Part shown: in pieces, positions 43,063 to 53,689 of the stretch | Numbering within the stretch: the stretch's first letter is position 1 | Layout of the letters: each line of letters begins with the position of its first letter | Assembly: GCA_019925095.2 (NCBI GenBank) | Contig: CM034392.1 | Location: 28,095,887-28,159,886 of the forward strand | DNA length: 64,000 bases | Reading direction: 5' to 3' | DNA from: Dendrolimus kikuchii | Taxonomy: Eukaryota > Arthropoda > Insecta > Lepidoptera > Lasiocampidae | Position numbers and translations under genes: made by a program | Notes under the pieces: model-generated | What the model saw: the letters and a program-made list of their open reading frames with translations, nothing else | Databases searched by the model: none | Told to the model about the DNA's origin: nothing

Positions 43063-43272
43063 TTTTTTTTTTATTGCAGGAGATCAGCAGACAGGCAGAT
43101 GGCCCACTTGATGGAAAACGGTTACCATCGCCTATGGACATTTGCAACAACAAAGGTGCTACAAATGCGCTGCTGCTCTCTTAAGGGAGACTGGAACTTA
43201 GTCACTAATGCCGGAACACAACTCATGGTTGTTATGGCGACATACTTTAGGCAAATGCCCTACCACCTGGCA
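43063..43272 (-). mobile_element. SINE-A, short form
   Basis: Poly-T/ATTGCAGGAGATCAGC to CCACCTGGCAAAA, so the 5' end is TTGCCAGGTGG. About 25 bp (ACCAGGGGTGGTAGCC region) are deleted. Confidence 0.88.
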
Positions 43273-43861
43273 AAACCGGAGTATCAAAGATTTGAGACTG
43301 TAAGAACTACGTGCACCTACTGTGATGACTTCATGTGGGATCTTCATCACGCAGATGTGGCAATGGCAATCACGTTAAATATTGACAGATAACTTACGTA
43401 GTATACACTAAGGACGCTATGGCTAACACTTTAAATAAGAGGCATTCGGCTACAGTGTAATTCTTCAACATTAACGCAGATGAAGCCCCAGCATAAAGGG
43501 ATAGAAGCATCAACACGGACAGCCCATCTAGTATATATATATATATATCTACTGCATGCCTTTCTGCCGCCGGTTCGCCGTGTGCACACAATGGCCGCAA
43601 CTGATCGCCACTGATGTCACAACCTTCGGGCGACAGCTGTTCAAATAGCGTACTCGTTGCGAACTCAATGATTTTAGAACATTTTATAATTATTTATTGG
43701 AATTGAGTGCTCGGAATATTTATGCTTTTCATTTTAGGACGTTAAGCATGAAAAACAATCTCCATGCTGTGGATGACAGTAGCGAGTGAGGCGGCACTCG
43801 TTTTAGTCTCCATGACTCAAGACTCGTGTACGGTTTGATCTCCTTTCTAATAAACTGCCGC
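43273..43861. other. No feature recognised
   Basis: Unique-looking; a short (TA)n at 43532-43548. Confidence 0.4.
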
Positions 43862-44230
43862 TAGATTCCAAGGCGCGTTCGTAATACCGAAGTAAGAAAG
43901 AGAGTTGGTCTGAAAGAGAGTGTCGGGGTGAAGGTAAGGAAAGGAATGGTCTGGTGATTCGAGCATGTGGAAAGAATGACTAAACAGATATACAATGCAG
44001 AAGTGGATGGAAGGCCACGACACACCTTACATGATCAAATCGATCGTGTACTAGCAGAAGGTGATGTCAGGAGCCTTAAGAACAGACGAGCGTGCATGAC
44101 AAGAGTTACGAATGTCAAAGAAGCAAGTGAGGTGTGTAAGAATAAGCCTAAATGGCGCTCTGTTGGCCATGCCTACCCCGCAAGGGAACTGGCGTGAAGT
44201 TATGTATGTATGTATGTAGATTCCAAGGCG
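43862..44230 (+). mobile_element. RTE-1 fragment with 14-bp duplication
   Basis: The insert 43876-44216 has the frame ...KQIYNAEVDG, GRPRHTLHDQIDRV and YPARELA, with an ATGT tail. TAGATTCCAAGGCG is present exactly at 43862-43875 and 44217-44230. No-HDERM variant, and a further loss removes the CRSR part. Confidence 0.95.
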
Positions 44231-45220
44231 GCGAAAGACTGCAAATCAATTTTGCCATCATATACAAATTCCACCTTCCTCTGCTTTCCTCGATTATAAA
44301 ACCCTATAAACAGGCGCGTGCAAGTTGCCGATCCAGCGGCCTGGAAGGCAGCACCACAGAAGTTTGCGTTGGTCTTGAATTCCGTAACACAGGCATAGAG
44401 ATAAGTTTGTTAGATAGGCCAATGACGCCGGGGCATTCGGACTCCAGAGGGCGTTGATGTCTTTTGCGGGCAGCCGCTTCAACCTGCGCCAAATGCAGTG
44501 TCTTCCGCAGTCAAATCGGCTTCAACCCTGTCATCAATCTCATGTTGACAGTGCCTCAAAACTACTTAACACATTTCATACTTATCGCATGATATCAAAG
44601 TTGCACTTATGTGTGTATCTGATGCCTCCTCACTGACTATCTAAATAAACAAGTCATCAAAAATTTAATGACATTTGATGACCGATTTAACAATACTCAC
44701 CAAGTTTATGTAGACTCAATAACACGTGTGAGAGACAACCTTAAATTGTATGAATTTTGTTCTTTCACTAGGCCATTGTATGATTGAATATATTACATGT
44801 CTTCTTAGCAAATTTCAGTTCCATATACAAGTAATGAATTTTGAGAAAAATGACAGACAGACAGATGGCCCAATTCATTTATAAGCTGTACATTTTGTTT
44901 AAATGGCATGAAACCCAGCAACTATCTCCCCCCCCCCCCCTTTTTTTCTTCTGTGAAGATGACGTCACTGCCTGGCACTAACGGAAGACCACCGTTGGTT
45001 GTGATCAACCAGCATTTGCTGAGTTACGGCCTGTTTAGAGTTAGTTAAGTTTTGGCTTATATTAAACTGCTTATGTATACTTTAATCATTTTAAATAACT
45101 CTACAAATTACAAATAGAAATGTGACTTTATTTGTTATGATCTTACACCTTGACTATTAAACTAATCATCATGCAATTTTGCATATACGTTATCAGAGAA
45201 TTGTTCACGTACTATTGCTA
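44231..45220. other. Unique sequence, no gene recognised
   Basis: Several frames of 60-100 codons around 44.15-44.64 kb overlap on both strands without a domain. A C-run followed by a T-run sits at 44927-44947. Confidence 0.35.
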
Positions 45221-45430
45221 AACAGATATACAATGCAAAAGTGGATGGATGCAGAAGTCGCGGAAGGCCACGACACACCTTCTATGACCAAATTGATCGT
45301 GTACTAGCAGAAGGTGATGTCAGGAACCTTAAGAACAGACGAGCGTGCATGACAAGAGCTATGAATGTCAAAGAAGCAAGTGAGAAGCCTGAATGGCGCT
45401 CTGTTGTCCGCGCCTACTCCGCAAGGGAAT
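45221..45430 (+). mobile_element. RTE-1 fragment, 3' end decayed
   Basis: TAAACAGATATACAATGC to CCGCAAGGGAATATATATA. The normal AACTGGCGTGAAG end is lost, at the point where another RTE-1 copy sits. Confidence 0.88.
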
Positions 45431-45439
45431 ATATATAGT

Positions 45440-45762
45440 TATATTAAGGAATGCTCCGGTGGTTCGGGCATGTGGAAAGAATGCATGATGAAAGAATGAC
45501 TAAACAGATATACAATGCAAAAGTGGATGGATGCAGAAGTCGTGGAAGGCCACGACACACCTTCCATGATCAAATTGATCGTGTACTAGCAGAAGGTGAT
45601 GTCAGGAGCCTTAAGAACAGACGAGTGTGCATGACAAGAGTTATGAATGTCAAAGAGGCAAGTGAGGTGTGTAAGAATAAGCCTAAATGGCACTCTGTTG
45701 TTCGTGCCTACCCCGCAAGGGAACTGGCGTGAAGTTATGTATGTATGTATGTATGTATATTA
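45440..45762 (+). mobile_element. RTE-1 fragment beside or within the previous one
   Basis: The insert 45447-45755, with frame MLRWFGHVERMHDERMTKQ to YPARELA, is followed by four ATGT units. TATATTA flanks both ends (45440-45446 and 45756-45762). Confidence 0.92.
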
Positions 45763-46571
45763 ACTGATGCGGAATATTGCAATCTGTCTGAACGCGAGCA
45801 GAGGAGGGACAGGCTTGGAACCTGCCCCTCAGGCCGAAAGCGCCGTCGCCCGAGGACAGCGAAGAACGGCGACAATGAGTCGGCGGACGGCGACAAATCG
45901 CGCGCCCGAATTAGAACCGACCGACGGTATTAATAGCGCGCTGACAACAATGGCATCGCGTGCGGCGCGTCTCGCGGGACGCCACGCCGTCATCGTTATA
46001 ATCGTGTAGGCACCGGCACCCCACAGCCCACGCGAGGGCGACCCGCGGCCCACCCCTCATCCCTGGCACGCTGTCGCCGTGCATTAGCAGCGTCGGAGTC
46101 GTGGCGCCCGGGGAGTTACGTCATCGCCTGAAATACGCGCGGTTTTGACAGGAGAGCCCGGAACGACGCGGACAGAATAAAACCGCCGCAGTGCCAAACC
46201 CGCGGTCAACGACTCCCGAAATAGATGCACAACGCGCGCAGCGCGCACCTACACCCATTCGTGAACCGGTCCCGAGCGGGCGCCGGTGGCTTTCTCCAAG
46301 CGCTGTTCACTTCTGCGGACCGTGGTGCCGGACTCCGGGCCCCAGCGATAACCTCGATATACCAGCCTCGATTCCATCCATACTAAAGACTTATCATGCT
46401 CCAATTTACTCCGCAACGTAACACACGACGATGTGTATTATTTTCAAAATACCGACAATTAAAGTTTTAAGTAGTGTATGTGTTAAAATATCATGCTGCC
46501 GAAATTCATTTACTAAATAACCACTAGACCCTTAATTTTACCAAGTGGATTATGTATTACAGTCAAGGAAC
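45763..46571. other. GC-rich island (45.79-46.43 kb), candidate promoter
   Basis: CpG-rich, with a CRE-like TTACGTCA at 46116-46123. Open frames in several phases are Arg/Ala-rich and overlap, typical of GC-rich non-coding DNA. No domain seen. Confidence 0.35.
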
Positions 46572-46574
46572 CAG

Positions 46575-46832
46575 TTTTTTTTTTTAAGTTTAAGGCTTGG
46601 CAACTAGGCCTTTAAGCCACGCGCCGTTGTATTGTAGGCTACAATCGACGTCATTCAACGGAGTTCTTATGAAAACTCGAAAGCCCACATTTGGCTATAT
46701 AGTTCACATATCTCGCAGAAACACATAATTACTACTCAAAAACTATCAATATCCTACAGCTATTGTTCATTTTAGAGTAATTCTACACATTTTTAGAAAA
46801 TAAAACTGCACAGCACAACATCTCCTTTCAGT
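46575..46832 (-). repeat. Rep-D, poly-A form
   Basis: Minus strand: ACTGAAAGGAGATGTTGTGC ... TAATTATGTGTTT ... TTGTAGCCTACAATACAAC, then GGCTTAAAGGCCTAGTTGCC and a poly-A. Related copies are at 48.68, 50.04 and 60.45 kb. Confidence 0.7.
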
Positions 46833-47149
46833 TACATTATTACATTACATAGATATTCGTAAGAAGTCAATGGTCTCGTATTTTTATAACTCTTGTGTGA
46901 TCTAGCGATTGTTTATGAAAATGTTGTCAATTTGCCAAATTGAAAAGTGGCCGAGCATTCGCACGAGGAAGCTTCCTTTATTCATGCACGATAACACTAT
47001 CAAATTGTTGAAGAAGAATGTTTGTATATTAAAAATCCACAACCAATTAAGCTGATCCATCGAAACACTCATTGTTTCTCAGTACGTTCCGATTCACGTA
47101 TTAACTACTGGACGATTCAGTGACAGCAAATTATCTCACTCGATTGCCG
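46833..47149. other. No feature recognised
   Basis: AT-rich, no coding frame. Confidence 0.4.
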
Positions 47150-47400
47150 CAATTTTTTTTTTTTTAAGGCGGGGGAAATTCTATTTACGCACAATACTGG
47201 GTCCTTTGCAAGGGATTAGAGCATAGTTGATCATGAAGGCTTTCCCCTTTGATAAGGGGCAATCCGAACAATAATGAAGCCAGCTTGCGTGGAGACTTAG
47301 AGAAGTTGCACGGGCAACAGCCACTACCCAATAAAACCACCCTCCTCCCATGTGCCCCGCGCTTTTTATGTAGGAAAGGCTGAGACTCGATTGCCGCCAT
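47150..47400 (-). repeat. Rep-I LINE-like 3' end
   Basis: T-run then AAGGCGGGGGAAATTC. The shared CCACCCTCCTCCCATGTGCC block matches the 18-kb copy, but the inverted duplication present there is absent. Confidence 0.55.
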
Positions 47401-47619
47401 ACTTTATATTTGGGTAACAAGATTTTCTCCCGCTGTGGGTCTAACGCACGTGGAAACTTCACAACGTGTCTCGATGTTCGAACGTCTGTTTTCGCACGAT
47501 GTTCTTGAAAGTGGGATATCCCTTGATTTTACATTATAGATTCAAAACTGCTGGGTCAATATCTTATATTTTGGCTCCCTTTTTTGACAAATGTTTTTTT
47601 AATATCGTTACAACCTATT

Positions 47620-47816
47620 CATGATCAAATTGATCGTGTACTAGCAGAAGGTGATGTCAGGAGCCTTAAGAACGGACGAGCGTGCATGACAAGAGCTATG
47701 AATGTCAAAGAAGCAAGTGAGGTGTGTAAGAACAAGCCTGAACGGCGCTCTGTTGTTCGTGCCTACCCCGCGAGGGAACTGGCGTGAAGTTATGTATGTA
47801 TGTATGTATGTATGTA
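47620..47816 (+). mobile_element. RTE-1 fragment
   Basis: CATGATCAAATTGATCGTGT to five ATGT units. The frame to YPARELA is intact. Confidence 0.9.
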
Positions 47817-48004
47817 TACTTGTAAAAACACATTTTATTACCTTTCGGCATTTCGATTTCTTTTGTTTACATATTTATTGACATGCGTTTACTAATTATT
47901 CTAGAGAACAGTCCATTGTTTTATTGTACACGTTTATAGCCGTTGCGGTGGACTCATTAGCCAGGTGTGTCGGATTTAAAGTACAAAGTGATTCTAGGAA
48001 ATTC

Positions 48005-48110
48005 AGTTCACTCGGCCGGACGGAAATCGCCATGAGCGATTACACCGCCTATTGTTCTTGATTTTATTTATTATTTTTGTACAATAAAGTATATTCTATT
48101 CTACCTATAT
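48005..48110 (+). repeat. Rep-H-type LINE 3' end with TATTC tail
   Basis: GGAAATCGCCATGAGCGATT then ACCGCCTATTG, TGTACAATAAAGTATATTC and a short TATTC-like tail. This shows what follows the hairpin in this family. Confidence 0.5.
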
Positions 48111-48207
48111 ACACATATACAATTTGTTTTATTTACACAATAATTTATTTTTATGGCTAAGGTCAACTGTTCAACCATCACATAGAGGTTATCCATTGAA
48201 TAAATTG

Positions 48208-48465
48208 TACATACATATATACATAACTTCACGCCAGTTCCCTTGCGGGGTAGGCACGAACAACAGAGCGCCATTCAGGCTTATTCTTACACACCTCACT
48301 CGCTTCTTTGACATTCATAGCTCTTGTCATGCACGCTCGTCTGTTCTTAATGCTCCCGACATCACCTTCTGCTAGTGCACGATCAATTTGATCATCGAAG
48401 GTGTGTCGTGGCCTTCCACGACTTCTGCATCCATCCACTTTTGCATTGTATATCTGTTTAGTCAT
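48208..48465 (-). mobile_element. RTE-1 fragment
   Basis: ATAC tail and frame to MTKQIYNAKVDGCRSRG. The right end is at TCTGTTTAGTCAT. Confidence 0.9.
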
Positions 48466-48676
48466 AATGGATTTAAAACTGAAACATTTTGTGTTTTTTA
48501 AGCAACTGTATTTTTTTTTTTATTAATTATCTGATAATTAACTCTCGGATGAGCGATGGTAGCTCTAAGGTGGTTAATTGTTACACAGCAGTTACAATAA
48601 TCTCCTGTTAATAGCACCTGCACACTTATCGACATTTTATTCCAACTCCTTCGCCACGTAGGCTGTCCCTTATACT

Positions 48677-48907
48677 TTTTTTGTGTTTATGGCTTGGCAA
48701 CCAGACCTTTAAGCCAGGCGCAATTGTATTTGTAGGCTACAATCGACGCTGTATAACGGAGTTCTTGTGAAAATTCGAAAGGCCACATTTCTCACAAAAC
48801 ACATAATTACTACTCAAAAACTATCAATATCCTACAACTATTGTTCATTTTAGGGAGATTTTACACATTTTTAGGAAATAAAACTGCACCCCTTTCAGTT
48901 CCCGCCA
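48677..48907 (-). repeat. Rep-D, poly-A form
   Basis: Same alternative end as at 46.6 kb (GGCTTAAAGGTCTGGTTGCC on the minus strand). The GGCGGGAACTG start is preserved. It abuts a LINE C-terminus on the right. Confidence 0.7.
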
Positions 48908-49100
48908 AAACCTCAGGCTGTCCCTTTGGAACTCTTTGCCCGTAGAATCTAAAACCTTTGCCACATTTAAAAATTCACTCAGGAAATATTATGTTTGCGC
49001 GCAGCTCGTCGCGCATATGATATATATTTGTGGTACACGCTGATGGTGGTGGGTCTAGGATACCCAGGTCGATGTATTCGTAGAAGTTAAAACACTGTTA
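48908..49100 (+). mobile_element. Jockey/CR1-like LINE C-terminus
   Basis: The plus frame reads LSLWNSLPVESKTFATFKNS then LRKYYVCAQLV and stops at a TGA: the conserved W-N-S-L-P ... F-K ... L-R-K-Y ending. Confidence 0.65.
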
Positions 49101-49170
49101 GTTGGTGAAAACTTGTAATAACATTACTTACATACGAAAGTATGTAATGTTTACGTATGAAAGTAAAATA

Positions 49171-49460
49171 GTCGTGGTAGCGTAATGGCTAGCGCACGCG
49201 TCCCGAACTCAAAGGGCGCGGGTTCGATCCTGGCCGGAACGCATGCATCACTTGGGCAGTCGGACCTAATGTGCAATATTGTTACAATTACCATGTGCTA
49301 AGAACGGTGAAGGAAAACATCGTGATGCAACCTGCACATCGAGATAACCGATGTGTCAAACCTGCCAAGCCGCCTTGGACAAGCGTGGCGGGTATACTGT
49401 CTATTCCCCTATAATGGGAGGCCCTAGCCCACCAGTGGGACATTTATGGGCTGTTATTAT
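49171..49460 (+). mobile_element. tRNA-derived SINE (type T2), full
   Basis: A-box TGGTAGCGTAATGG (49175-49188) and B-box GGTTCGATCC (49221-49230). The body includes AAGGAAAACATCGTGATGCA and CCAAGCCGCCTTGGACAAGC, and the end is TTTATGGGCTGTTATTATA. The longer of the two T2 copies. Confidence 0.85.
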
Positions 49461-49714
49461 ATAATATATTATATACATACGAAAACGTCTGCCTTCGGCT
49501 ACAATCCAAACAGAAGAAGAACAAAAATGCAATCACAATGTTGCTAGTAAAAAATATTTTATGTTGGTGTTGCCAACAATGTTAACCTTACGCAACAATG
49601 TATGTACTAGTTTACTTCATCTTAAATTGTAATCTGCTGTCCGTATGTCATTATTTTTTTTGCAATGTTTTTTTTCTTTTTTCATTAAATTGTAATAATT
49701 ACGATTGCGTGAAT
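49461..49714. other. No feature recognised
   Basis: AT-rich; a low-complexity Phe/Cys-rich plus frame begins at 49598 and runs into Rep-H. Not considered coding. Confidence 0.4.
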
Positions 49715-49790
49715 CAGGTTGCCTGGAAGAGTCCGCTTTTAGCGACAAGGCCGCCTTCTGTTAGCCAAGTATGTAACTACTGTCTTGTTG
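49715..49790 (+). repeat. Rep-H hairpin-containing LINE 3' end
   Basis: GGTTGCCTGGAAGAGTCCGC then TTTTAGCGACAAGGCCGCC. Confidence 0.5.
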
Positions 49791-50035
49791 TGCATTTTTG
49801 TAATTGGAGTTTTGGTGAACAAATAGGGCCTTACTTATAATCGTTTCTTAAATTTAAAGAAACTGCTCAGCAGCTGATTAGTGAAAATCTTACCCATAAA
49901 CTCCTCTTTAGTCGAATATTTTGGGTACAACCTACGTAAATCATTCAAATTTCGTTCATCTGTGCTCCTCTTAGGTAAACAACAGGTAATACACGTTTAT
50001 AAGTGGAAAAAAAGATATTAATTGATTAGGGTCCG

Positions 50036-50352
50036 GTTTTTTTTGGCGGGAACTGAAAGGAGGCGTTGTGCTGTGCAGTTTTATTTTCTAAAAATGTGTA
50101 AAATTACTCTAAAATAAACAATAGTTGTAGGATATTGATAGTTTTTGAGTAGTAATTATGTGTTTTGTGAGAAATGTGAACTGTATAGTCAAATGTGGCC
50201 TTTTGAGTTTTGACAAGAACTCCGTTGAATGGCGTTAGTTGTAGCCTACAATACAACTGCGCGACTATTATACGAAGACTTAAACATCAGCATTGGCTGT
50301 ATGGACTAGATTCCTTTGCCTGCCTTTGTGGCGAATACAACTACTAAAGAGA
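50036..50352 (+). repeat. Rep-D, long form
   Basis: GGCGGGAACTGAAAGGAGGC to GTGGCGAATACAACTACTA. Almost identical to 60452-60768. Beyond CAATACAACTGCGCG it continues with CTATTATACGAAGAC rather than the poly-A ending. Confidence 0.75.
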
Positions 50353-50685
50353 TGCCTAATCGTTTCTTAACGAGATTATTATAAGTAAGGCCTTTAAGTG
50401 TTATCTATCTAACAGTTCTATGATATCAAGTCGTTATCACGAAAGCCGATAATCTTTTGGTACAACTGTTTAACCTATCGAATACATAGATAATTATGCA
50501 TGTCATGCGATAGTCGTGCAACCTCGCTTACTTTATAATGACTTATCAAAAATGAGCATATAATAGTACATTCAAAAGCTTGCTACATGTGAAAATGTGA
50601 TAATTGCGAAGTCAAAATATTTGTGAAATTAAGTGACGTTAACAACTAAAAATTAATAACCCAGGCACAGAAAAGAAAAAACCAA
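50353..50685. other. No feature recognised
   Basis: AT-rich sequence without frames or repeats. Confidence 0.4.
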
Positions 50686-50995
50686 CACACATGGCACTAG
50701 ATAGGACTATATATAAGTATAGATATAAGGCCCACACTGCACATGCACTTCCTCACAACACCAGCATGTAACAGATACACTCTACATTAGTATAAGATTA
50801 GTATTAAAAATAGGATAAGTTATTATAATAAGTTAATCTTAAGGTACACCAAAACATAAAAATCACTAAATTAATGTCACACACAGTAACAAAAGTAAAC
50901 AATAAGCGTGTATGGTCTCTAAAATTTTTCATAGAAATTAGGTAGCAAAAAAAGGTACGGAACTCGAGTCCGTAGAGATGTTAATAATAATAATT
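50686..50995 (+). repeat. Rep-F interspersed repeat
   Basis: ACACACATGGCACTAGATAG to GAGTCCGTAGAGATG then AAT/poly-A. Confidence 0.78.
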
Positions 50996-51058
50996 AAAAA
51001 AAAAACAACTAAAGGTCACTCAGGTCACATTTACAACAGCACCCATAAGAACTCTCAA

Positions 51059-51365
51059 GTAAGGAAAGAAATGCTCCGGTGGTTCGGGCATGTGGAAAGA
51101 ATGCATGATGAAAGAATGACTAAACAGATATACAATGCAAAAGTGGATGGATGCAGAAGTCGTGGAAGGCCACTACCTTCCATGATCAGATTGATCGTGT
51201 ACTAGCAGAAGGTGATGTCAGGAGCCTTAAGAACAGACGAGCTTGCATGACAAGAGTTATGAATGTCAAAGAGGCAAGTGAGGTGTGTAAGAATAAGCCT
51301 AAATGGCACTCTGTTGTTCGTGCCTACCCCGCAAGGGAACTGGCGTGAAGTTATGTATGTATGTA
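51059..51365 (+). mobile_element. RTE-1 fragment
   Basis: AGTAAGGAAAGAAATGCTCC to ATGTATGTA. A short deletion in the GGCCACGACACACC region shifts the frame. Confidence 0.92.
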
Positions 51366-51609
51366 ATTCAAGTGTCCGTCTGTCATTACGAAATAAACAC
51401 CAAAGTTTAAGTGACATCTGTTGTTTATGCGTTATTTAAAAATTAACGGGTTTAAAGTCTGAAACAGGACATCGTATTGCAATGAAAATTTCCCAGATTA
51501 AAACAGGAATCTTATATTATACTCACATTTTAATTTGATATGATATAAGATAACGGCGCGAACATAGCTAGTTTAAGATATATAGGAACTCAAGCAAATA
51601 CCAATTCTT

Positions 51610-52008
51610 GAAATTTATATACATACATACATAACTTCACGCCAGTTCCCTTGCGGGGTAGGCACGAACAACAGAGCGCCATTTATGCTTATTCTTACAC
51701 ACCTCACTTGCTTCTTTGATATTCATAACTCTTGTCATGCACGCTCGTCTGTTCTTAAGGCTCCTGACATCACCTTCTGCTAGTACACGATCAATTTGAT
51801 AATGGAAGGTGTGTCGTGGCCTTCCACGACTTCTGCATCCATCCACTTTTGCATTGTATATCTGTTTTTCATTTCTTTTGCTTACCTTTACCCCAACACT
51901 CTCTTTCAGACCAACTCTCTTTCTTACTTCGGTATTACGAACGCGGTCCGCGAGCGTCACTCCGCAGATTTTGCGCAGTGCTCGCATCTCGACTCAAGAA
52001 ATTTATAT
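51610..52008 (-). mobile_element. RTE-1 fragment with 11-bp duplication
   Basis: The insert 51621-51997, with frame MRALRKICGVTLADRVRNTE to YPARELA, lacks part of the LRWFGHVERM segment. GAAATTTATAT is exact at 51610-51620 and 51998-52008. Confidence 0.94.
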
Positions 52009-52237
52009 GCAGGGGTTAAAAGGCATATAGCAGAGTCCCCACACTAGTGGGTATGGCTTCGGGTAATACCAGCTAAATGGTTACCCGCCTACAGCATAAA
52101 GACAACTGTGATATCATTCTCACCTTCTCGACGTGCCGTGTCGAGCCGGTGAGAACTGACTTGGCTTATGTCGTAGGCGCATGACTCTTTTTGGCTCGTA
52201 TGTGCCGACCAGTGTGAGGACTCCCTTATTTGCACGT

Positions 52238-52712
52238 TATTATCATTCTGGGTATGGGTATGGAAGAGAGAGCATGAAAGTAGAGTAAACGCGGTCGAGA
52301 TGCGAGCACTGCGCAAAATCTGCGGAGTGACGCTCGCGGACCGCGTTCGCAATACCGAAGTAAGAAAGAGAGTTGGTCTGAAAGAGAGTGTCGGGGTGAA
52401 GGCAAGGAAAGGAATGCTCCGGTGGTTCGGGCATGTGGAAAGAATGACTAAACAGATATACAATGCAAAAGTGGATGGATGCAGAAGTCGTGGAAGGCCA
52501 CGACACACCTTCCATGATCAAATTGATCGTGTACTAGCGGAGGGTGATGTCAGGAGCCTTAAGAACAGACGAGTGTGCATGACAAGAGTTATGAATGTCA
52601 AAGAAGCAAGTGAGGTATGTAAGAATGGGCCTAAATGGCGCTCTGTTGTTCGTGCCTACCCCGCAAGGGAACTGGCGTGAAGTTATGTATGTATGTATGT
52701 ATTATCATTCTG
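52238..52712 (+). mobile_element. RTE-1 fragment with 13-bp duplication
   Basis: The insert 52251-52699 begins GGTATGGGTATGGAAGAGAG and is open from MRALRKICGVTLADRVRNTE to YPARELA (126 codons). TATTATCATTCTG flanks it exactly (52238-52250, 52700-52712). No-HDERM, AGCGGAGGG/AATGGGCC type. Confidence 0.95.
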
Positions 52713-53689
52713 AAAGTAAAAGGCATCGGTGTCCCTAACGAGCGACGTACGTTCACTGCTCCTCTTATTCGCCTACGAAGCGATTAACAGCATTTTTTAG
52801 ATAATATTTTCTAAAGTTTTCGCAACTCGTATACATAATAAAACTACAACGGAACACAAACCAACTTGACTGATAATTATTTTTATTTTTCCTTCCACCC
52901 ATTTTAATATTATATATAATTATTAGAGCTAGGCATGTTTGCTGAAGAGTTTCTTGCGCCGCTTCTTCTCTTCAAGCCGTAACATGTTGCGAAGCGGTAG
53001 TAAATTAGATTAGGCTCCCATAGAGTAAATAATAACCATGAACAAAATTAAAATGAACAAGTTGGCGGTAGGCTAAATAAAACTTTAACAATACTCGTTG
53101 ACACTTGACATCTTTGTCTTCCGTGATCACGGCCACTGAAAAGTGGCCGAAACGTGGGAAAACCAAAATCAAATAAAATTACCGCGCTTAAAACCGTTAA
53201 AACGTAGTTTTATTATAACATCTTTTAGTAGAAAATCTTAACGTACATTTCAAGAATTGTTCAACGGATATTGTCTGAATCAAATTTTGTTAAAATTTAT
53301 TTGAAAATTTTACCACCTCAAAATTCCCAACAAATGGCTTAAAGAAATCTAATACGTACGTCGTTATGGTTTCTATGACCTGTCTAGGGACACCCGGCAC
53401 GCCTGTTTTACATTCAATTTTCTTCATTTCTCATACACATCATTATTACATATTATTGTATGTAAATATGAATCAATTTTATTCCGTGTAATGTAAGGTA
53501 GGTTACAGTGAATTAAGGCCGGTATTAAATGTTTGTATGGATGGTCTGTTTTGTTTCTATATCAGTTAATTCTGTATTAAACAGCTAATTATGCCTGGAT
53601 ATTTATCAACTAGCTACTTTAGAATGTTTTCCCCAATTTAAACTCATTTATTCGTATATTATTAAGAATTTTACAATGATGAAGGTGTT
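52713..53689. other. No gene recognised; Rep-E-like and hairpin remnants
   Basis: 52940-53010 (CGCTTCTTCTCTTCAAGCC, AACATGTTGCGAAGCGG) is related to part of Rep-E. At 53131-53148 GGCCACT-GAAA-AGTGGCC forms a hairpin followed by GAAACGT, a wording common at invertebrate retroelement 3' ends. The rest is AT-rich. Confidence 0.35.
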
